Shown piece by piece: positions 23,141 to 34,178 of a stretch of DNA of 64,000 nucleotides (position 1 is the first letter of the stretch; each line of letters begins with the position of its first letter). Under the pieces are notes generated by a model. It searched no databases and was not told where the DNA came from. It saw only the letters and a list, made by a program, of their open reading frames with translations. A program made the translations under genes and the position numbers. This DNA is from Flavobacterium sp. 83 (GTDB lineage: Bacteria > Bacteroidota > Bacteroidia > Flavobacteriales > Flavobacteriaceae): contig NZ_JQMS01000001.1 in assembly GCF_000744835.1 (NCBI RefSeq), positions 2,976,001 to 3,040,000 of the forward strand, given 5' to 3'.

Positions 23141-23734
23141 ATGACAAAAATATTTATAATCAATGGCGGACAAAAGTTTGGCCATTCAGGAGGACGATTT
23201 AATGAAACTATTTCGAATGAAACTTTGATTTTTTTCAAAAAAAATACTGATTTTGAAGTCAAAACTACCAATATCAATGACGACTACAATCCTATTGCTG
23301 AAGTTGAAAAATTTGTTTGGGCTGATGTAATCATTTATCATACACCAATATGGTGGTTTCAGTTGCCACATGGGTTTAAAAAATACATTGATGTCGTTTT
23401 TACTGAAGGGCACGCGAAAGGAATTTATAAAAGTGATGGACGTTCCGCGGAAAATCCAACGGTTAATTATGGAACAGGAGGAATGCTTCATGGTAAAAAA
23501 TATATGTTGACCACTTCTTGGAATGCTCCAAAAGAAGCTTTTACTTTACCTGGAGAATTTTTCCATCAGCACAGTATGGATGAAGGGCCATTATTTGGTT
23601 TTCACCGAATGAATGCTTTTACTGGAATGGAGCCATTACAAAGTATTCATTTTCATGATATTGAAAAAAATGCTGATGTAGAAAATGATCTTAAAGTGTA
23701 TCAAAACCATTTAACAAAACTATTTTTAAATTAA
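23141..23734 (+). CDS. NAD(P)H-dependent oxidoreductase, MdaB-like flavodoxin fold
   Basis: A 197-residue flavodoxin-fold protein of the NAD(P)H quinone reductase group (MdaB/Kef-associated). Marks are the N-terminal IFIINGGQKFGHSGGRFN for FMN phosphate binding, IIYHTPIWWFQLPHGFKKYIDVV, and the glycine-rich GTGGMLHGKKYMLTTSWNAP. MdaB-type enzymes reduce quinones by two electrons. It is followed 2 nt later by an antibiotic-biosynthesis-monooxygenase-like gene and is divergent from a LysR regulator, a common arrangement for quinone or electrophile detoxification. Confidence 0.9.
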   Translation: MTKIFIINGGQKFGHSGGRFNETISNETLIFFKKNTDFEVKTTNINDDYNPIAEVEKFVWADVIIYHTPIWWFQLPHGFKKYIDVVFTEGHAKGIYKSDGRSAENPTVNYGTGGMLHGKKYMLTTSWNAPKEAFTLPGEFFHQHSMDEGPLFGFHRMNAFTGMEPLQSIHFHDIEKNADVENDLKVYQNHLTKLFLN

Positions 23735-23736
23735 TT

Positions 23737-24027
23737 ATGCAAATAAATCTAACAGTAATTATAAAAAGTAAATTGGAAAATATAGAGACATTAAAATCTC
23801 TTTTAATTGATTTAGTTCATAATTCAAGAAAAGAAGCAGCGTGTATTCAATATGATTTACATCAAAGTTATGATGAATCTAATACCTTTATTTTTCATGA
23901 AATTTGGGAAAATCAAAACGGATTGGATAATCATAATCAACAATCTTACATTCAGTCGTTTTTCGAAAATTCGAAACCACTTTTACTGGAAACCCCAATT
24001 CTTTTTAAAACTGAGAAATTAGAATAA
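23737..24027 (+). CDS. ABM-domain putative quinol monooxygenase (YgiN-like)
   Basis: A 96-residue dimeric ferredoxin-like ABM-fold protein (INLTVIIKSKLENIETLKSLL, CIQYDLHQSYDESNTFIFHEIWENQ, FENSKPLL). In Escherichia coli, ygiN and mdaB are neighbours and act on quinol and quinone, so the pairing here supports the same function. It starts 2 nt after the oxidoreductase stop. No active-site residues can be assigned with certainty. Confidence 0.88.
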   Translation: MQINLTVIIKSKLENIETLKSLLIDLVHNSRKEAACIQYDLHQSYDESNTFIFHEIWENQNGLDNHNQQSYIQSFFENSKPLLLETPILFKTEKLE

Positions 24028-24043
24028 TAAAAAGGCTAATAAA

Positions 24044-24085
24044 TAGACTGCGCCAATTTGTGTTTAAACTTTTAGGTGCAGTCTA
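24044..24085. terminator. Hairpin between convergent genes
   Basis: TAGACTGCGCC (24044-24054) pairs with GGTGCAGTCTA (24075-24085) over 11 bp with one G-U, loop 20 nt. It lies between two convergent genes and probably serves both, although a clean U-tract is absent. Confidence 0.5.
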
Positions 24086-24109
24086 ATTACTTATTTATGA
24101 CTTAAAATC

Positions 24110-25654
24110 TTATCGATTACTCAATTTAGCTTTTTCCTTAATAATATCACTGATTTTTCGGTTTTCAATTTTACTTTCGAGCCAAGAGATGATATCAAGG
24201 TAAAGAAATGCTCTTTTTTCGTAGGTGTTTTTTTCCAATTCGATAAATCGCTCTCTCATTTTTACAAACTCTTTTTTGATATCACCTGGATAAATCGAGT
24301 TTAGGTTTTTCATGAATCGCATAATTTCCTTTTGAACCTCATGTAAATCATTCATTTTCAATAGAAACTTGTAGGTGTTTTTCAATTGGTTTTCCAAATA
24401 ATAATCTTTACCCAATTCATAATGAGCTATAAGACAAAGAATTCGGGAAAAGCACATTAAATCTTCCCGCATCGAAAGATTTTTGTTATTTATGATTTTC
24501 TCTAAATAAAAAATGCATTCATTATATTTTTCGTTACCAAAATAAATAGAAGCAATTTTATAGTAAAACAACATTTCGTGATGTTCATCAAGATGTTCAC
24601 TATGTAATTTTAATTTGTCTAAAATTTCAGGAATTAAGTACTCACTTTCTGCAAAAGTGCCTTCAAGAATATGATAATTTAATTTGTTATTATAGAGATA
24701 TAAAAATGATAAAGAGGCAATATTATCATTCACCGGAAAACGAGGATCACTGATAGTCTCTTCGAGTAAAACCAAATATTTTTTAAAATTTGATTTGTAT
24801 TTAAGCATGTATAAAGACTCCAATAAATAATGGTTTCCTTTAAGGAAAAATACTGGATTTAGATAAATCATATTGGGATTATCATAAAAAAGATTGACCC
24901 ATTTATAGGCATATTTATAACTGGCTAAAAAGTCCTGAACTAAAAAGCTATGCCAAAGATTGGCATTATAAAACCAGTATTTTTCACGAAATCCAAATTT
25001 TTTCTCATCGAATTTAGAAATGTGTTTATTGAAATAGTCATCTATATATTTATATTCCTCATCACTTTTCACATAACCAGTTTTGAGCATAATACCGTAT
25101 AACTGCAAGGATAAATTAGATAATTTACTGGAAATAGTATTGCGATAATTCAATTCTTTGGCCTGAATAACTAGCTCATCGGCGCGTCCCTGAATACTTC
25201 GAGTAATGTATTGTGATTCAATTAGTTTTTCGAATTCTACAATCTCATAGGCCATGAGTTTTTCGTCATTTTCTAATGCTAAAATCTTTGTCTTATCTAG
25301 TATTTTTAAGCTTTGTTTGTATAAACCTTTATTGTATAATATTGCCGCAAAATCAATTTGCTCTCTTAGTTGATACCGAATGTTTTGACTCGGAATATTC
25401 AATCGAATACTCACTAAAATTTGTTTATATAAATAGGACTTCAGGTTTGATAATTGTACTTTTTTGATGATACCACTTTTTAGAATAAGTTTCTCGTCAT
25501 ATGCCTCTGATTTGTCTAAAATATTGAATAATTCGATAAATTTTGTATTTGAACTCGTCTCGAGTCGGCTTGCAAAAATCTTAAACTGTCTTTTTTCAGA
25601 CTTTGAAAGGGATTTAATTAATACAAATAAGAAATCTTTTTGATGGTTAGCCAT
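24110..25654 (-). CDS. Large helical protein of unknown function
   Basis: A 514-residue cytosolic protein without signal peptide, almost entirely alpha-helical and rich in Lys, Leu, Tyr and Asn. It starts MANHQKDFLFVLIKSLSKSEKRQFKIFASR and continues with regularly spaced amphipathic helices resembling TPR/SEL1-type repeats (for example LYNKGLYKQSLKILDKTKILAL), which suggests protein-protein contacts. I recognise the look of a Bacteroidota-restricted family but no named domain. It stands divergent from leuA. No catalytic motif is visible. Confidence 0.8.
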   Translation of the reverse strand: MANHQKDFLFVLIKSLSKSEKRQFKIFASRLETSSNTKFIELFNILDKSEAYDEKLILKSGIIKKVQLSNLKSYLYKQILVSIRLNIPSQNIRYQLREQIDFAAILYNKGLYKQSLKILDKTKILALENDEKLMAYEIVEFEKLIESQYITRSIQGRADELVIQAKELNYRNTISSKLSNLSLQLYGIMLKTGYVKSDEEYKYIDDYFNKHISKFDEKKFGFREKYWFYNANLWHSFLVQDFLASYKYAYKWVNLFYDNPNMIYLNPVFFLKGNHYLLESLYMLKYKSNFKKYLVLLEETISDPRFPVNDNIASLSFLYLYNNKLNYHILEGTFAESEYLIPEILDKLKLHSEHLDEHHEMLFYYKIASIYFGNEKYNECIFYLEKIINNKNLSMREDLMCFSRILCLIAHYELGKDYYLENQLKNTYKFLLKMNDLHEVQKEIMRFMKNLNSIYPGDIKKEFVKMRERFIELEKNTYEKRAFLYLDIISWLESKIENRKISDIIKEKAKLSNR

Positions 25655-25802
25655 TGTAAAATATTGTAGCTTAGTTGCTTGTTAGTCAGTTAGTTATAAA
25701 GCATAAATTCTCTTTATAAGCAGTATATTTCGTTAAAATGAGTTTTATATTAAAGTAATGAAATATAAATTTGTTATCGAGATGTGAAATTACATTAAAT
25801 AA

Positions 25803-26984
<1,182 letters not shown>

Positions 26985-27025
26985 TAAAAACATTTTTTCA
27001 GAATAGATTAATTAAAAGACTAACC

Positions 27026-28141
27026 ATGAATTTAAAAATAGCAGTATTGCCAGGAGACGGAATAGGGCCAGAGGTAACCCTACAGGCAAAGAAAGCTTTG
27101 TATGCTATAGGTGTAGTATATGATCATGAATTTGTTTTTGAAGATGCTCTTATGGGAGCTGTTGCCATAGATAAAACCGGAAATCCTCTCCCGGAGCAAA
27201 CGCTTAACCTTTGCCTAAATACGGATGCGGTTTTGTTTGGTGCCATTGGTGATCCAAAATACGACAACAATCCCAGCGCTAAAGTTCGTCCGGAGCAAGG
27301 TTTATTAAAATTAAGAAAAGAATTAGGTCTTTTTGCAAATATTCGACCTATAAAACCATATAAATCATTGTTAGATTCTTCTCCTTTAAAAAGAGAAATT
27401 ATTGAAGGTGCTGATTTTACTATTTTCAGAGAACTTACCGGAGGCGTTTATTTTGGCGAAAAAAAATTGAACGATGCTGGCACAATAGCTTCTGATTTGT
27501 GCGAATATTCAGAAGAGGAAATCACCCGAATTACTCATTTGGCTTTTAAAGCTGCACAAAATAGACGTAAGAAAGTAACGATGGTGGATAAAGCCAATGT
27601 TCTTGAAACTTCTCGATTATGGAGAAAAGTTGTTAAAACAGTAAGTGAAAATTATCCTGATGTACTATTGGATTTTCTTTTTGTTGATAATGCTGCAATG
27701 CAAATTATCCTAAATCCTAAACAATTTGATGTCATTTTGACCGAAAATTTATTTGGAGATATTTTATCTGATGAAGCTAGTGTTATTACAGGTTCTATAG
27801 GATTATTGGCTTCGGCATCATTAGGAAATAAAAATGCGCTTTTTGAGCCCATTCATGGTTCTTATCCGCAAGCAAAAGGTAAAAACATAGCAAATCCAAT
27901 CGCTTCAATATTATCAGCAGCAATGCTTTTAGAACATTTTGGACTTCATAAAGAAGCTAAAAAAGTGTACGAAGCTGTAGAAAAAGCAATTGAATATAAT
28001 GTTGTGACAGTAGATTTGAAAGCAGATTCAAAATTCGGGACCAATGAAGTTGGAGACTTTATTTCGAATGTCATTTTAAGTAAAGACGATTTATATTTTA
28101 AAAGTGATAATGTCCAAATAGGACAATCGACTATTGTTTAA
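27026..28141 (+). CDS. leuB: 3-isopropylmalate dehydrogenase
   Basis: A 371-residue NAD-dependent beta-decarboxylating dehydrogenase converting 3-isopropylmalate to 2-oxoisocaproate. Landmarks are LPGDGIGPEV at the N-terminus, VRPEQGLLKLRKELGLFANIRP, FRELTGGVYFGE, VDKANVLETSRLW, and the Mg-binding LFGDILSDEAS and HGSYPQAKGKNIANPIASILS. The RPEQGLLKLR helix is that of isopropylmalate rather than isocitrate dehydrogenases. It follows leuA after 41 nt; leuC and leuD are not in the window. Confidence 0.95.
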   Translation: MNLKIAVLPGDGIGPEVTLQAKKALYAIGVVYDHEFVFEDALMGAVAIDKTGNPLPEQTLNLCLNTDAVLFGAIGDPKYDNNPSAKVRPEQGLLKLRKELGLFANIRPIKPYKSLLDSSPLKREIIEGADFTIFRELTGGVYFGEKKLNDAGTIASDLCEYSEEEITRITHLAFKAAQNRRKKVTMVDKANVLETSRLWRKVVKTVSENYPDVLLDFLFVDNAAMQIILNPKQFDVILTENLFGDILSDEASVITGSIGLLASASLGNKNALFEPIHGSYPQAKGKNIANPIASILSAAMLLEHFGLHKEAKKVYEAVEKAIEYNVVTVDLKADSKFGTNEVGDFISNVILSKDDLYFKSDNVQIGQSTIV

Positions 28142-28205
28142 CAAAACAATAATCAAAAGTGCATTTAATAATTGAAAAGCACTTATAATTTTAAGATTAT
28201 TTTTT

Positions 28206-28233
28206 TTTGTTCTATTTGTTTTTCATATTTTTG
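28206..28233 (+). promoter_or_regulatory. Promoter before the ilv leader peptide
   Basis: TTTG at 28206-28209 and TATTTTTG at 28226-28233 match the Bacteroidota -33/-7 elements with a 16-bp spacer, slightly short of typical. Transcription would begin near 28240, only about 9 nt before the leader ATG, so the leader would be nearly leaderless. Confidence 0.5.
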
Positions 28234-28248
28234 AAACAAATAAAAAAA

Positions 28249-28323
28249 ATGAAAATCGTAACTATTATATCTTCAATTATTAATGTCAATGTGGTAATCA
28301 CATGTGCAGTAGGAATGTTATAG
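28249..28323 (+). CDS. ilv leader peptide (24 aa, Ile/Val-rich)
   Basis: ATG at 28249, TAG at 28321-28323. Of 24 residues, six are Ile and five are Val, with two Thr and a final Leu; the Ile/Val codons are bunched (ATT ATA; ATT ATT; GTG GTA ATC). This is the composition of attenuation leader peptides that sense charged tRNA-Ile/Val. A small hairpin ATGTG(28289-28293)/CACAT(28299-28303) sits over the Val-Val-Ile codons, and a strong terminator begins 23 nt after the stop, followed by ilvD. Ribosome stalling when Ile or Val is short would be expected to disfavour the terminator. It lacks homology-based support but the arrangement is classical. Confidence 0.78.
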   Translation: MKIVTIISSIINVNVVITCAVGML

Positions 28324-28345
28324 ATATAATTAAAAAAATATTTAA

Positions 28346-28377
28346 AACCTTCCGATTATTTTGGAAGGTTTTTTTTT
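28346..28377 (+). terminator. Attenuator terminator upstream of ilvD
   Basis: AACCTTCC (28346-28353) pairs with GGAAGGTT (28363-28370), 9-nt loop, followed by seven further T (28371-28377). It lies between the leader peptide stop and the ilvD start at 28412, with no gene ending nearby other than the leader ORF. A possible antiterminator is AGGAA at 28311-28315 pairing with TTCC in the left arm, which is short and unproven. Confidence 0.82.
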
Positions 28378-28411
28378 GGAATAAATTTATAAATACAGAA
28401 ACAATCATATA

Positions 28412-30085
28412 ATGGAATTAAATAAATACAGTAAAACAATCACCCAGGACGAAACACAACCAGCTTCTCAAGCGATGTTTTACGGAATTGGTCTGACAGA
28501 AGAAGATCTTAAAAAAGCGCAAGTAGGAATTGTGAGTATGGGTTACGACGGAAATCCTTGTAATATGCACTTAAATGATTTGGCTAAAGATATTAAGACT
28601 GGCGTCTGGAAAGAAGATTTAGTGGGTTTGATTTTTAATACTATTGGTGTAAGTGATGGTATTTCTAATGGTAATGATGGAATGCGTTTTTCTCTGGTTT
28701 CTCGTGATGTAATTGCAGATTCAATCGAAACAGTTATGGGAGCCCAATGGTATGACGGTCTGATTGCTGTTCCAGGTTGTGATAAAAATATGCCGGGAGC
28801 TTTAATGGCTATGGGTAGAGTAAATCGCCCATCTATTATGGTTTATGGTGGATCCATTCATCCAGGAAAATGGAAAGGTGAAGATTTGAATATTGTTTCT
28901 GCTTTTGAAGCTTTAGGAAAAAAAATTAAGAATACAATTACACCTGAAGATTTCAAAGGAGTAATTCAAAATGCTTGTCCAGGTGCAGGTGCTTGTGGTG
29001 GAATGTATACTGCAAACACAATGTCATCAGCAATTGAAGCATTAGGAATGAGTTTGCCTTACAGTTCTTCTAATCCTGCTTTGAGTCCAGAAAAGAAACA
29101 AGAATGTGTTGATGCTGGTAAAGCTATCAGAATATTATTAGAAAAAGATATAAAACCAAGAGATATCATGACTCGTAAAGCATTTGAAAATGCAATTACG
29201 ATGGTAGCTGTTTTAGGAGGTTCAACCAATGCGGTAATGCATTTAATTGCAATGGCACACGCTGTAGGTATTGAATTGACATTGAAAGATTTTCAAGATA
29301 TCAGTGATAAAACACCATTATTAGCCGACTTGAAACCAAGCGGTAAATACTTAATGGAAGATTTACATAATGTAGGAGGCGTTCCAGCAGTAATGAAATA
29401 TTTATTAAAAGAAGGTTTCTTACACGGTGAATGTTTGACAGTAACGGGAAAAACAATAGCTGAAAATTTAGCTTCAATTCCTGATTTACATGATGGTCAA
29501 GAAGTAATTCATGAAATCCAAAAAGCATTAAAAGCTACTGGAAATATTCAAATTCTATACGGAAATTTAGCTTCCGAAGGTTGTGTGGCTAAAATTAGCG
29601 GTAAAGAAGGTGAGTTTTTTGAAGGTACAGCGGTAGTTTTTGAAGGTGAAAAAGATGTGATTAGAGGAATACAAGCAGGTGAAGTGAAACCTGGAAACGT
29701 AGTGATTATTCGTTACTGTGGTCCAAAAGGTGGTCCTGGTATGTCTGAAATGTTAAAACCAACATCTGCCATTATGGGAGCTGGTCTAGGAAGTACTGTT
29801 GCTTTGATTACTGATGGGCGTTTCTCTGGAGGTTCTCACGGTTTTGTGGTAGGACACGTTACTCCAGAAGCCTATGAAGGTGGAGGAATTGCATTGATAG
29901 AAAACGGTGATGTGATTACAATTGATGCTGTGAAAAACACTATCAATATGAAAATATCTGACGAAGAATTGGCAAAACGTAAAGCCAACTGGGTTCAACC
30001 AGTATCACCAATTAAACAAGGAGTGTTACTTAAATATATGCGTTCGGTCTCCAGTGCCTCTGAAGGATGTGTAACCGATAAATAA
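28412..30085 (+). CDS. ilvD: Dihydroxy-acid dehydratase
   Basis: A 557-residue iron-sulfur enzyme that dehydrates dihydroxy-isovalerate and dihydroxy-methylvalerate, common to Val, Ile and Leu synthesis. Cluster cysteines are in [23 protein letters not shown] and [17 protein letters not shown]. The C-terminal half has [12 protein letters not shown] and [11 protein letters not shown]. It is the first structural gene after the leader peptide/terminator and opens the ilvD-B-N-C run. Confidence 0.97.
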   Translation: MELNKYSKTITQDETQPASQAMFYGIGLTEEDLKKAQVGIVSMGYDGNPCNMHLNDLAKDIKTGVWKEDLVGLIFNTIGVSDGISNGNDGMRFSLVSRDVIADSIETVMGAQWYDGLIAVPGCDKNMPGALMAMGRVNRPSIMVYGGSIHPGKWKGEDLNIVSAFEALGKKIKNTITPEDFKGVIQNACPGAGACGGMYTANTMSSAIEALGMSLPYSSSNPALSPEKKQECVDAGKAIRILLEKDIKPRDIMTRKAFENAITMVAVLGGSTNAVMHLIAMAHAVGIELTLKDFQDISDKTPLLADLKPSGKYLMEDLHNVGGVPAVMKYLLKEGFLHGECLTVTGKTIAENLASIPDLHDGQEVIHEIQKALKATGNIQILYGNLASEGCVAKISGKEGEFFEGTAVVFEGEKDVIRGIQAGEVKPGNVVIIRYCGPKGGPGMSEMLKPTSAIMGAGLGSTVALITDGRFSGGSHGFVVGHVTPEAYEGGGIALIENGDVITIDAVKNTINMKISDEELAKRKANWVQPVSPIKQGVLLKYMRSVSSASEGCVTDK

Positions 30086-30221
30086 TCCCCCTAACTCCCG
30101 AAAGGGAAATAAAATAGGTTTGGACTTTTATTTTAAAAGTAAATAATTAAGAATACTATATCAATCTCGACTAACTTTCTTTTGAAAAAGGCTCGGGTGA
30201 GGAAAAATAATAAACGTACCC

Positions 30222-31916
30222 ATGGGAACAAAAAAAATATCAGGCGCAGAAGCCGTTATTAGATGCTTATTAGAAGAAGGAGTAGACTTGGTTTATGGCT
30301 ATCCAGGTGGTGCCATCATGCCGGTTTACGACGAATTATATAAATTTCAAGATCAATTGCAGCATGTTTTAGTACGCCACGAACAAGGGGCGACTCATGC
30401 CGCTCAAGGATTTGCAAGAGCAACAGGGAAAGTTGGTGTGGCAATAGCTACTTCAGGTCCCGGAGCAACAAATCTTGTAACTGGAATTGCCGATGCTCAG
30501 ATTGATTCTACTCCAATGGTTTGTATTACTGGTCAGGTAGGAAAACATTTATTAGGTTCAGATGCGTTTCAAGAAACCGATATTATTGGAATTTCTACTC
30601 CGGTTACTAAATGGAATTATCAAATTACTGAGGCACATGAAATACCTGAAATAATTGCTAAAGCTTTTTTTATTGCAAGATCAGGTCGTCCTGGGCCCGT
30701 ATTGATTGATATTACAAAAAATGCTCAGTTTGACGAAATTGAATTCAGTTATAAAAAATGTACTAGCATTAGAAGTTATAATCCAAAGCCAACTTTAGAT
30801 ATTGAAAAAATCAAAGAAGCTGCGGAGCTAATTAATAATGCAAAAAAACCATATATCGTTTTTGGTCAGGGAATTATTCTTAGCGAAGCTGAAGAACAGT
30901 TAAAAGCATTAGTTGAAAAATCTGGAATTCCAGCTGCTTGGACTATTTTAGGACTTTCGGCATTGCCAACAGATCATCCCTTAAATGTAGGAATGTTAGG
31001 AATGCACGGAAATTACGGACCTAATCTATTAACAAACGAGTGTGATGTTTTGATTGCACTTGGAATGCGTTTTGATGACCGTGTGACTGGAAATTTAGCC
31101 ACTTATGCAAAACAAGCTAAAGTTATTCACTTCGAAATTGATCCGTCGGAGATAGATAAAAACGTAAAAACAACTGTGGCCGTTTTAGCCGATGTCAAAG
31201 AATCGCTGACTGCCTTACTCCCTTTAATCAAAAGTAACACACATGAATCTTGGCACAACGAGTTCAAGGAAATGTATAAAATTGAACAAGAAGAAGTAAT
31301 CAATGACGAGTTAAAACCTAAGAAAGAAGGAATTTCCATGGGGGAAACTATCGAAATGATTAACAAACATTCTAAAGGTGACGCTATAATTGTACCTGAT
31401 GTAGGGCAACACCAGATGTTTGCCTGTCGTTATGCTAAATTCAATTCGACTAAAAGCATCATTAATTCTGGAGGTTTAGGAACGATGGGATTTGCTTTAC
31501 CGGCTGCGATTGGGGCCAAAATGGGAATGCCGGAACGTGAAGTGGTTGCTATTATTGGTGATGGTGGTTTTCAAATGACCATTCAGGAATTAGGAACTAT
31601 TTTTCAAACTAAAGTTCCTGTAAAAATTGTTGTTTTGAACAACGAATTTTTAGGAATGGTGCGTCAGTGGCAACAATTGTTTTTTGACAAAAGATATGCT
31701 TCTACGGAAATGACCAATCCTAACTTTATAGCGATTGCTGAAGGTTATTATATTAAAGCAAAAAAAGTAACCAAAAGAGAAGATTTAGATGCGGCCGTTG
31801 CTGAAATGATGGCTTCAAAAGAATCGTACTTCCTTGAAGTTATGGTAGAAAAAGAAAATAATGTATTCCCAATGATTCCAACAGGAGCATCGGTTTCTGA
31901 GATGAGATTAAGTTAA
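30222..31916 (+). CDS. ilvB: Acetolactate synthase large subunit
   Basis: A 564-residue thiamine-diphosphate enzyme that makes acetolactate or acetohydroxybutyrate from pyruvate (and 2-oxobutyrate). The catalytic Glu is in RHEQGATHAAQGFARATG, FAD/substrate regions in GPVLIDITKN, and the ThDP motif in IIGDGGFQMTIQELGT ... NNEFLGMVRQWQQLF. It is followed 4 nt later by its regulatory subunit gene. The 136-nt spacer after ilvD shows no clear terminator, so read-through from the attenuated promoter is likely. Confidence 0.96.
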   Translation: MGTKKISGAEAVIRCLLEEGVDLVYGYPGGAIMPVYDELYKFQDQLQHVLVRHEQGATHAAQGFARATGKVGVAIATSGPGATNLVTGIADAQIDSTPMVCITGQVGKHLLGSDAFQETDIIGISTPVTKWNYQITEAHEIPEIIAKAFFIARSGRPGPVLIDITKNAQFDEIEFSYKKCTSIRSYNPKPTLDIEKIKEAAELINNAKKPYIVFGQGIILSEAEEQLKALVEKSGIPAAWTILGLSALPTDHPLNVGMLGMHGNYGPNLLTNECDVLIALGMRFDDRVTGNLATYAKQAKVIHFEIDPSEIDKNVKTTVAVLADVKESLTALLPLIKSNTHESWHNEFKEMYKIEQEEVINDELKPKKEGISMGETIEMINKHSKGDAIIVPDVGQHQMFACRYAKFNSTKSIINSGGLGTMGFALPAAIGAKMGMPEREVVAIIGDGGFQMTIQELGTIFQTKVPVKIVVLNNEFLGMVRQWQQLFFDKRYASTEMTNPNFIAIAEGYYIKAKKVTKREDLDAAVAEMMASKESYFLEVMVEKENNVFPMIPTGASVSEMRLS

Positions 31917-31920
31917 TATT

Positions 31921-32442
31921 ATGGAAAATAAAACATTCACCATTTCTGTTTATTCAGAAAACAACGTTGGCTTATTAAACAGAATATCTGGAATATTCTT
32001 GAAACGCCATATCAATATATTGAGTCTAAATGTATCCGAATCAGAAATAGAAAATGTTTCCAGATTCATCATCGTAGTAGATACAACTGAAAAATGGGTA
32101 CAAAATATTGTAGGCCAAATCGAAAAACAAATCGAAGTAATCAAAGCTTTTTATCATGTAGATGAAGAAACTATTTTTTTAGAAAGTGCTTTGTTCAAAA
32201 TACATTCCAGTTTATTATTTGATGAAAGACAAATACAAAATATCATTAAAGAAAGCCACTCAGAAATCGTTACTGTATCAAGAGACTTTTTTGTAATTTC
32301 AAAATCAGGAAGGCGTTCTGAAATTGAAGAACTTTATGAAAAATTAAAACCTTTCGGAATAATGCAGTTTGTGCGTTCAGGAAGAATATCAGTTTCCAAA
32401 GAAAAAATGGAAATATCAACTTTATTAGAAGAACTTAAATAG
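31921..32442 (+). CDS. ilvN: Acetolactate synthase small (regulatory) subunit
   Basis: A 173-residue ACT-domain subunit (FTISVYSENNVGLLNRISGIFLKRHINILSLN) with the acetolactate-synthase-small C-terminal domain. It activates the large subunit and usually confers valine feedback inhibition. The GLLNRISGIF loop is the valine-binding segment of the family. It starts 4 nt after ilvB. Confidence 0.94.
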   Translation: MENKTFTISVYSENNVGLLNRISGIFLKRHINILSLNVSESEIENVSRFIIVVDTTEKWVQNIVGQIEKQIEVIKAFYHVDEETIFLESALFKIHSSLLFDERQIQNIIKESHSEIVTVSRDFFVISKSGRRSEIEELYEKLKPFGIMQFVRSGRISVSKEKMEISTLLEELK

Positions 32443-32528
32443 AATTCATTTTTCAGTAACGCTTAAAAACGTTATTGTAATAATCAAAATTTCAATTATT
32501 AAATTTTAAAATCATTAAATAAAAAAAG

Positions 32529-33998
32529 ATGGCAAATTATTTCAATTCATTACCACTTAGATTACAATTAGAACAATTAGGCGTTTGCGAATTCATGGAT
32601 CAATCTGAATTTTCAAATGGTATAGCAGCATTAGCAGGAAAAAAAGTAGTTATCGTAGGTTGTGGAGCTCAAGGTTTGAACCAAGGTTTAAACATGAGAG
32701 ATTCGGGTTTAGATATTTCTTACGCATTGCGTGCAGAAGCAATTGCTCAAAAAAGAGCTTCTTACATGAATGCTGCTGATAATGGTTTCAAAGTGGGAAC
32801 TTATGAAGAATTAATTCCAACTGCTGATTTGGTTTGTAACCTTACACCAGATAAACAACATACTGCTGTAGTAACAGCAATCATGCCTTTGATGAAAAAC
32901 GGTTCAACATTAGCTTATTCTCATGGTTTCAATATCGTAGAAGAGGGAATGCAAATTCGTAAAGACATCACGGTTATCATGTGTGCTCCTAAATGTCCAG
33001 GATCTGAAGTTCGTGAAGAATATAAAAGAGGTTTTGGTGTACCAACTTTAATCGCAGTTCACCCTGAAAATGATCCAAACGGAGAAGGTTTCGAACAAGC
33101 AAAAGCATACGCAGTTGCTACTGGTGGACATAAAGCTGGAGTTTTGAACTCATCTTTTGTTGCTGAAGTAAAATCGGATTTAATGGGAGAACAAACCATT
33201 CTTTGTGGAATGTTACAAACAGGTTCAATTTTATGTTTCGATAAAATGGTTGAAAAAGGAATCGAGCCAGCTTATGCTTCAAAATTAATTCAGTACGGTT
33301 GGGAAACTATAACTGAAGCTTTGAAACATGGTGGAATTACAAACATGATGGATCGTCTTTCTAATCCTGCAAAAATTGAAGCTTATGAAATTTCGGAAGA
33401 ATTGAAAGATATTATGCGTCCGTTATTCCAAAAACATCAAGATGATATTATTTCTGGAGAATTTTCAAGAAACATGATGATTGACTGGGACAATAATGAT
33501 GTTAATTTATTGACTTGGAGAGCTGCAACTGCAGAAACTAATTTTGAAAAAACGGCTCCAACAGCAGCTCATATTTCAGAACAAGAATATTTTGACAATG
33601 GTGTTTTAATGATTGCAATGGTTAAAGCGGGTGTAGAATTAGCTTTCGAAACAATGACACAATCAGGAATCATTGAAGAATCAGCTTACTACGAATCTTT
33701 ACATGAATTACCTTTGATTGCAAATACAGTTGCAAGAAAAAAATTATATGAAATGAACAGAATCATTTCTGATACAGCAGAATACGGTTGTTATTTGTTT
33801 GATCATGCTTGTAAGCCTTTATTGGTTGATTTTATGAAAACTGTAGACACAAACATAATTGGTAAACCATTCTCAACTTCTAACGGAGTAGATAATGCAG
33901 TACTTATTGCCGTAAATAAAAGTATTCGTCAACACCCTATTGAAGAAGTAGGAGAGTGGTTGAGAGAATCTATGACTGCAATGAAAAAAATAGGATAA
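32529..33998 (+). CDS. ilvC: Ketol-acid reductoisomerase, class II (long form)
   Basis: A 489-residue NADPH-dependent enzyme that isomerises and reduces acetolactate. The dinucleotide loop [21 protein letters not shown] is near residue 35, and the length shows the duplicated C-terminal domain of class II KARI, as in Escherichia coli rather than the ~330-residue class I. Substrate/metal residues are in [17 protein letters not shown]. It is the last gene of the ilv run; an AACG-CTTAAAAA-CGTT type inverted repeat lies in the 86-nt spacer before it. Confidence 0.96.
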   Translation: MANYFNSLPLRLQLEQLGVCEFMDQSEFSNGIAALAGKKVVIVGCGAQGLNQGLNMRDSGLDISYALRAEAIAQKRASYMNAADNGFKVGTYEELIPTADLVCNLTPDKQHTAVVTAIMPLMKNGSTLAYSHGFNIVEEGMQIRKDITVIMCAPKCPGSEVREEYKRGFGVPTLIAVHPENDPNGEGFEQAKAYAVATGGHKAGVLNSSFVAEVKSDLMGEQTILCGMLQTGSILCFDKMVEKGIEPAYASKLIQYGWETITEALKHGGITNMMDRLSNPAKIEAYEISEELKDIMRPLFQKHQDDIISGEFSRNMMIDWDNNDVNLLTWRAATAETNFEKTAPTAAHISEQEYFDNGVLMIAMVKAGVELAFETMTQSGIIEESAYYESLHELPLIANTVARKKLYEMNRIISDTAEYGCYLFDHACKPLLVDFMKTVDTNIIGKPFSTSNGVDNAVLIAVNKSIRQHPIEEVGEWLRESMTAMKKIG

Positions 33999-34005
33999 TA
34001 AAATT

Positions 34006-34165
34006 AGGAATTACCACACATGAGGGTGTGTTGGGATTTGCATTATATCATTTGAATCCATAATATTTTGAATTAGTAAGCACTTATTAAAAGAAAAGAG
34101 GATATGGATGCATAATTACATTCACTTAACTTCGAACAAGCTGAGAGTTAAGTGGAGTAATTCCT
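34006..34165 (+). ncRNA. Candidate structured RNA with closed multi-helix junction
   Basis: AGGAATTAC (34006-34014) pairs with GTAATTCCT (34157-34165) to close a domain. Inside, in order: CACAC/GTGTG (34015-34019, 34026-34030), stacked directly on the closing stem; ATCCATA/TATGGAT (34056-34062, 34103-34109), which encloses a further hairpin TTAGTAA/TTATTAA-type (34073-34079, 34084-34090, one G-U); and CACTTAACT/AGTTAAGTG (34123-34131, 34146-34154), two bases from the closing stem. All arms are perfect except the one wobble. It could be a riboswitch-like element, a free small RNA or the ilvC 3' UTR. I do not recognise a known class. Confidence 0.45.
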
Positions 34166-34178
34166 TTATTTAAAATAG

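Noticed and set aside
34141..34146. CTGAGA word in the ilvC-acs spacer, the core of the thiamine (TPP) riboswitch
   Set aside because: The other TPP conserved blocks (ACCTGATCTGGAT-like, GCGnAGGGA) are absent and the word lies in a hairpin loop of different layout; acs and ilvC are not thiamine genes.
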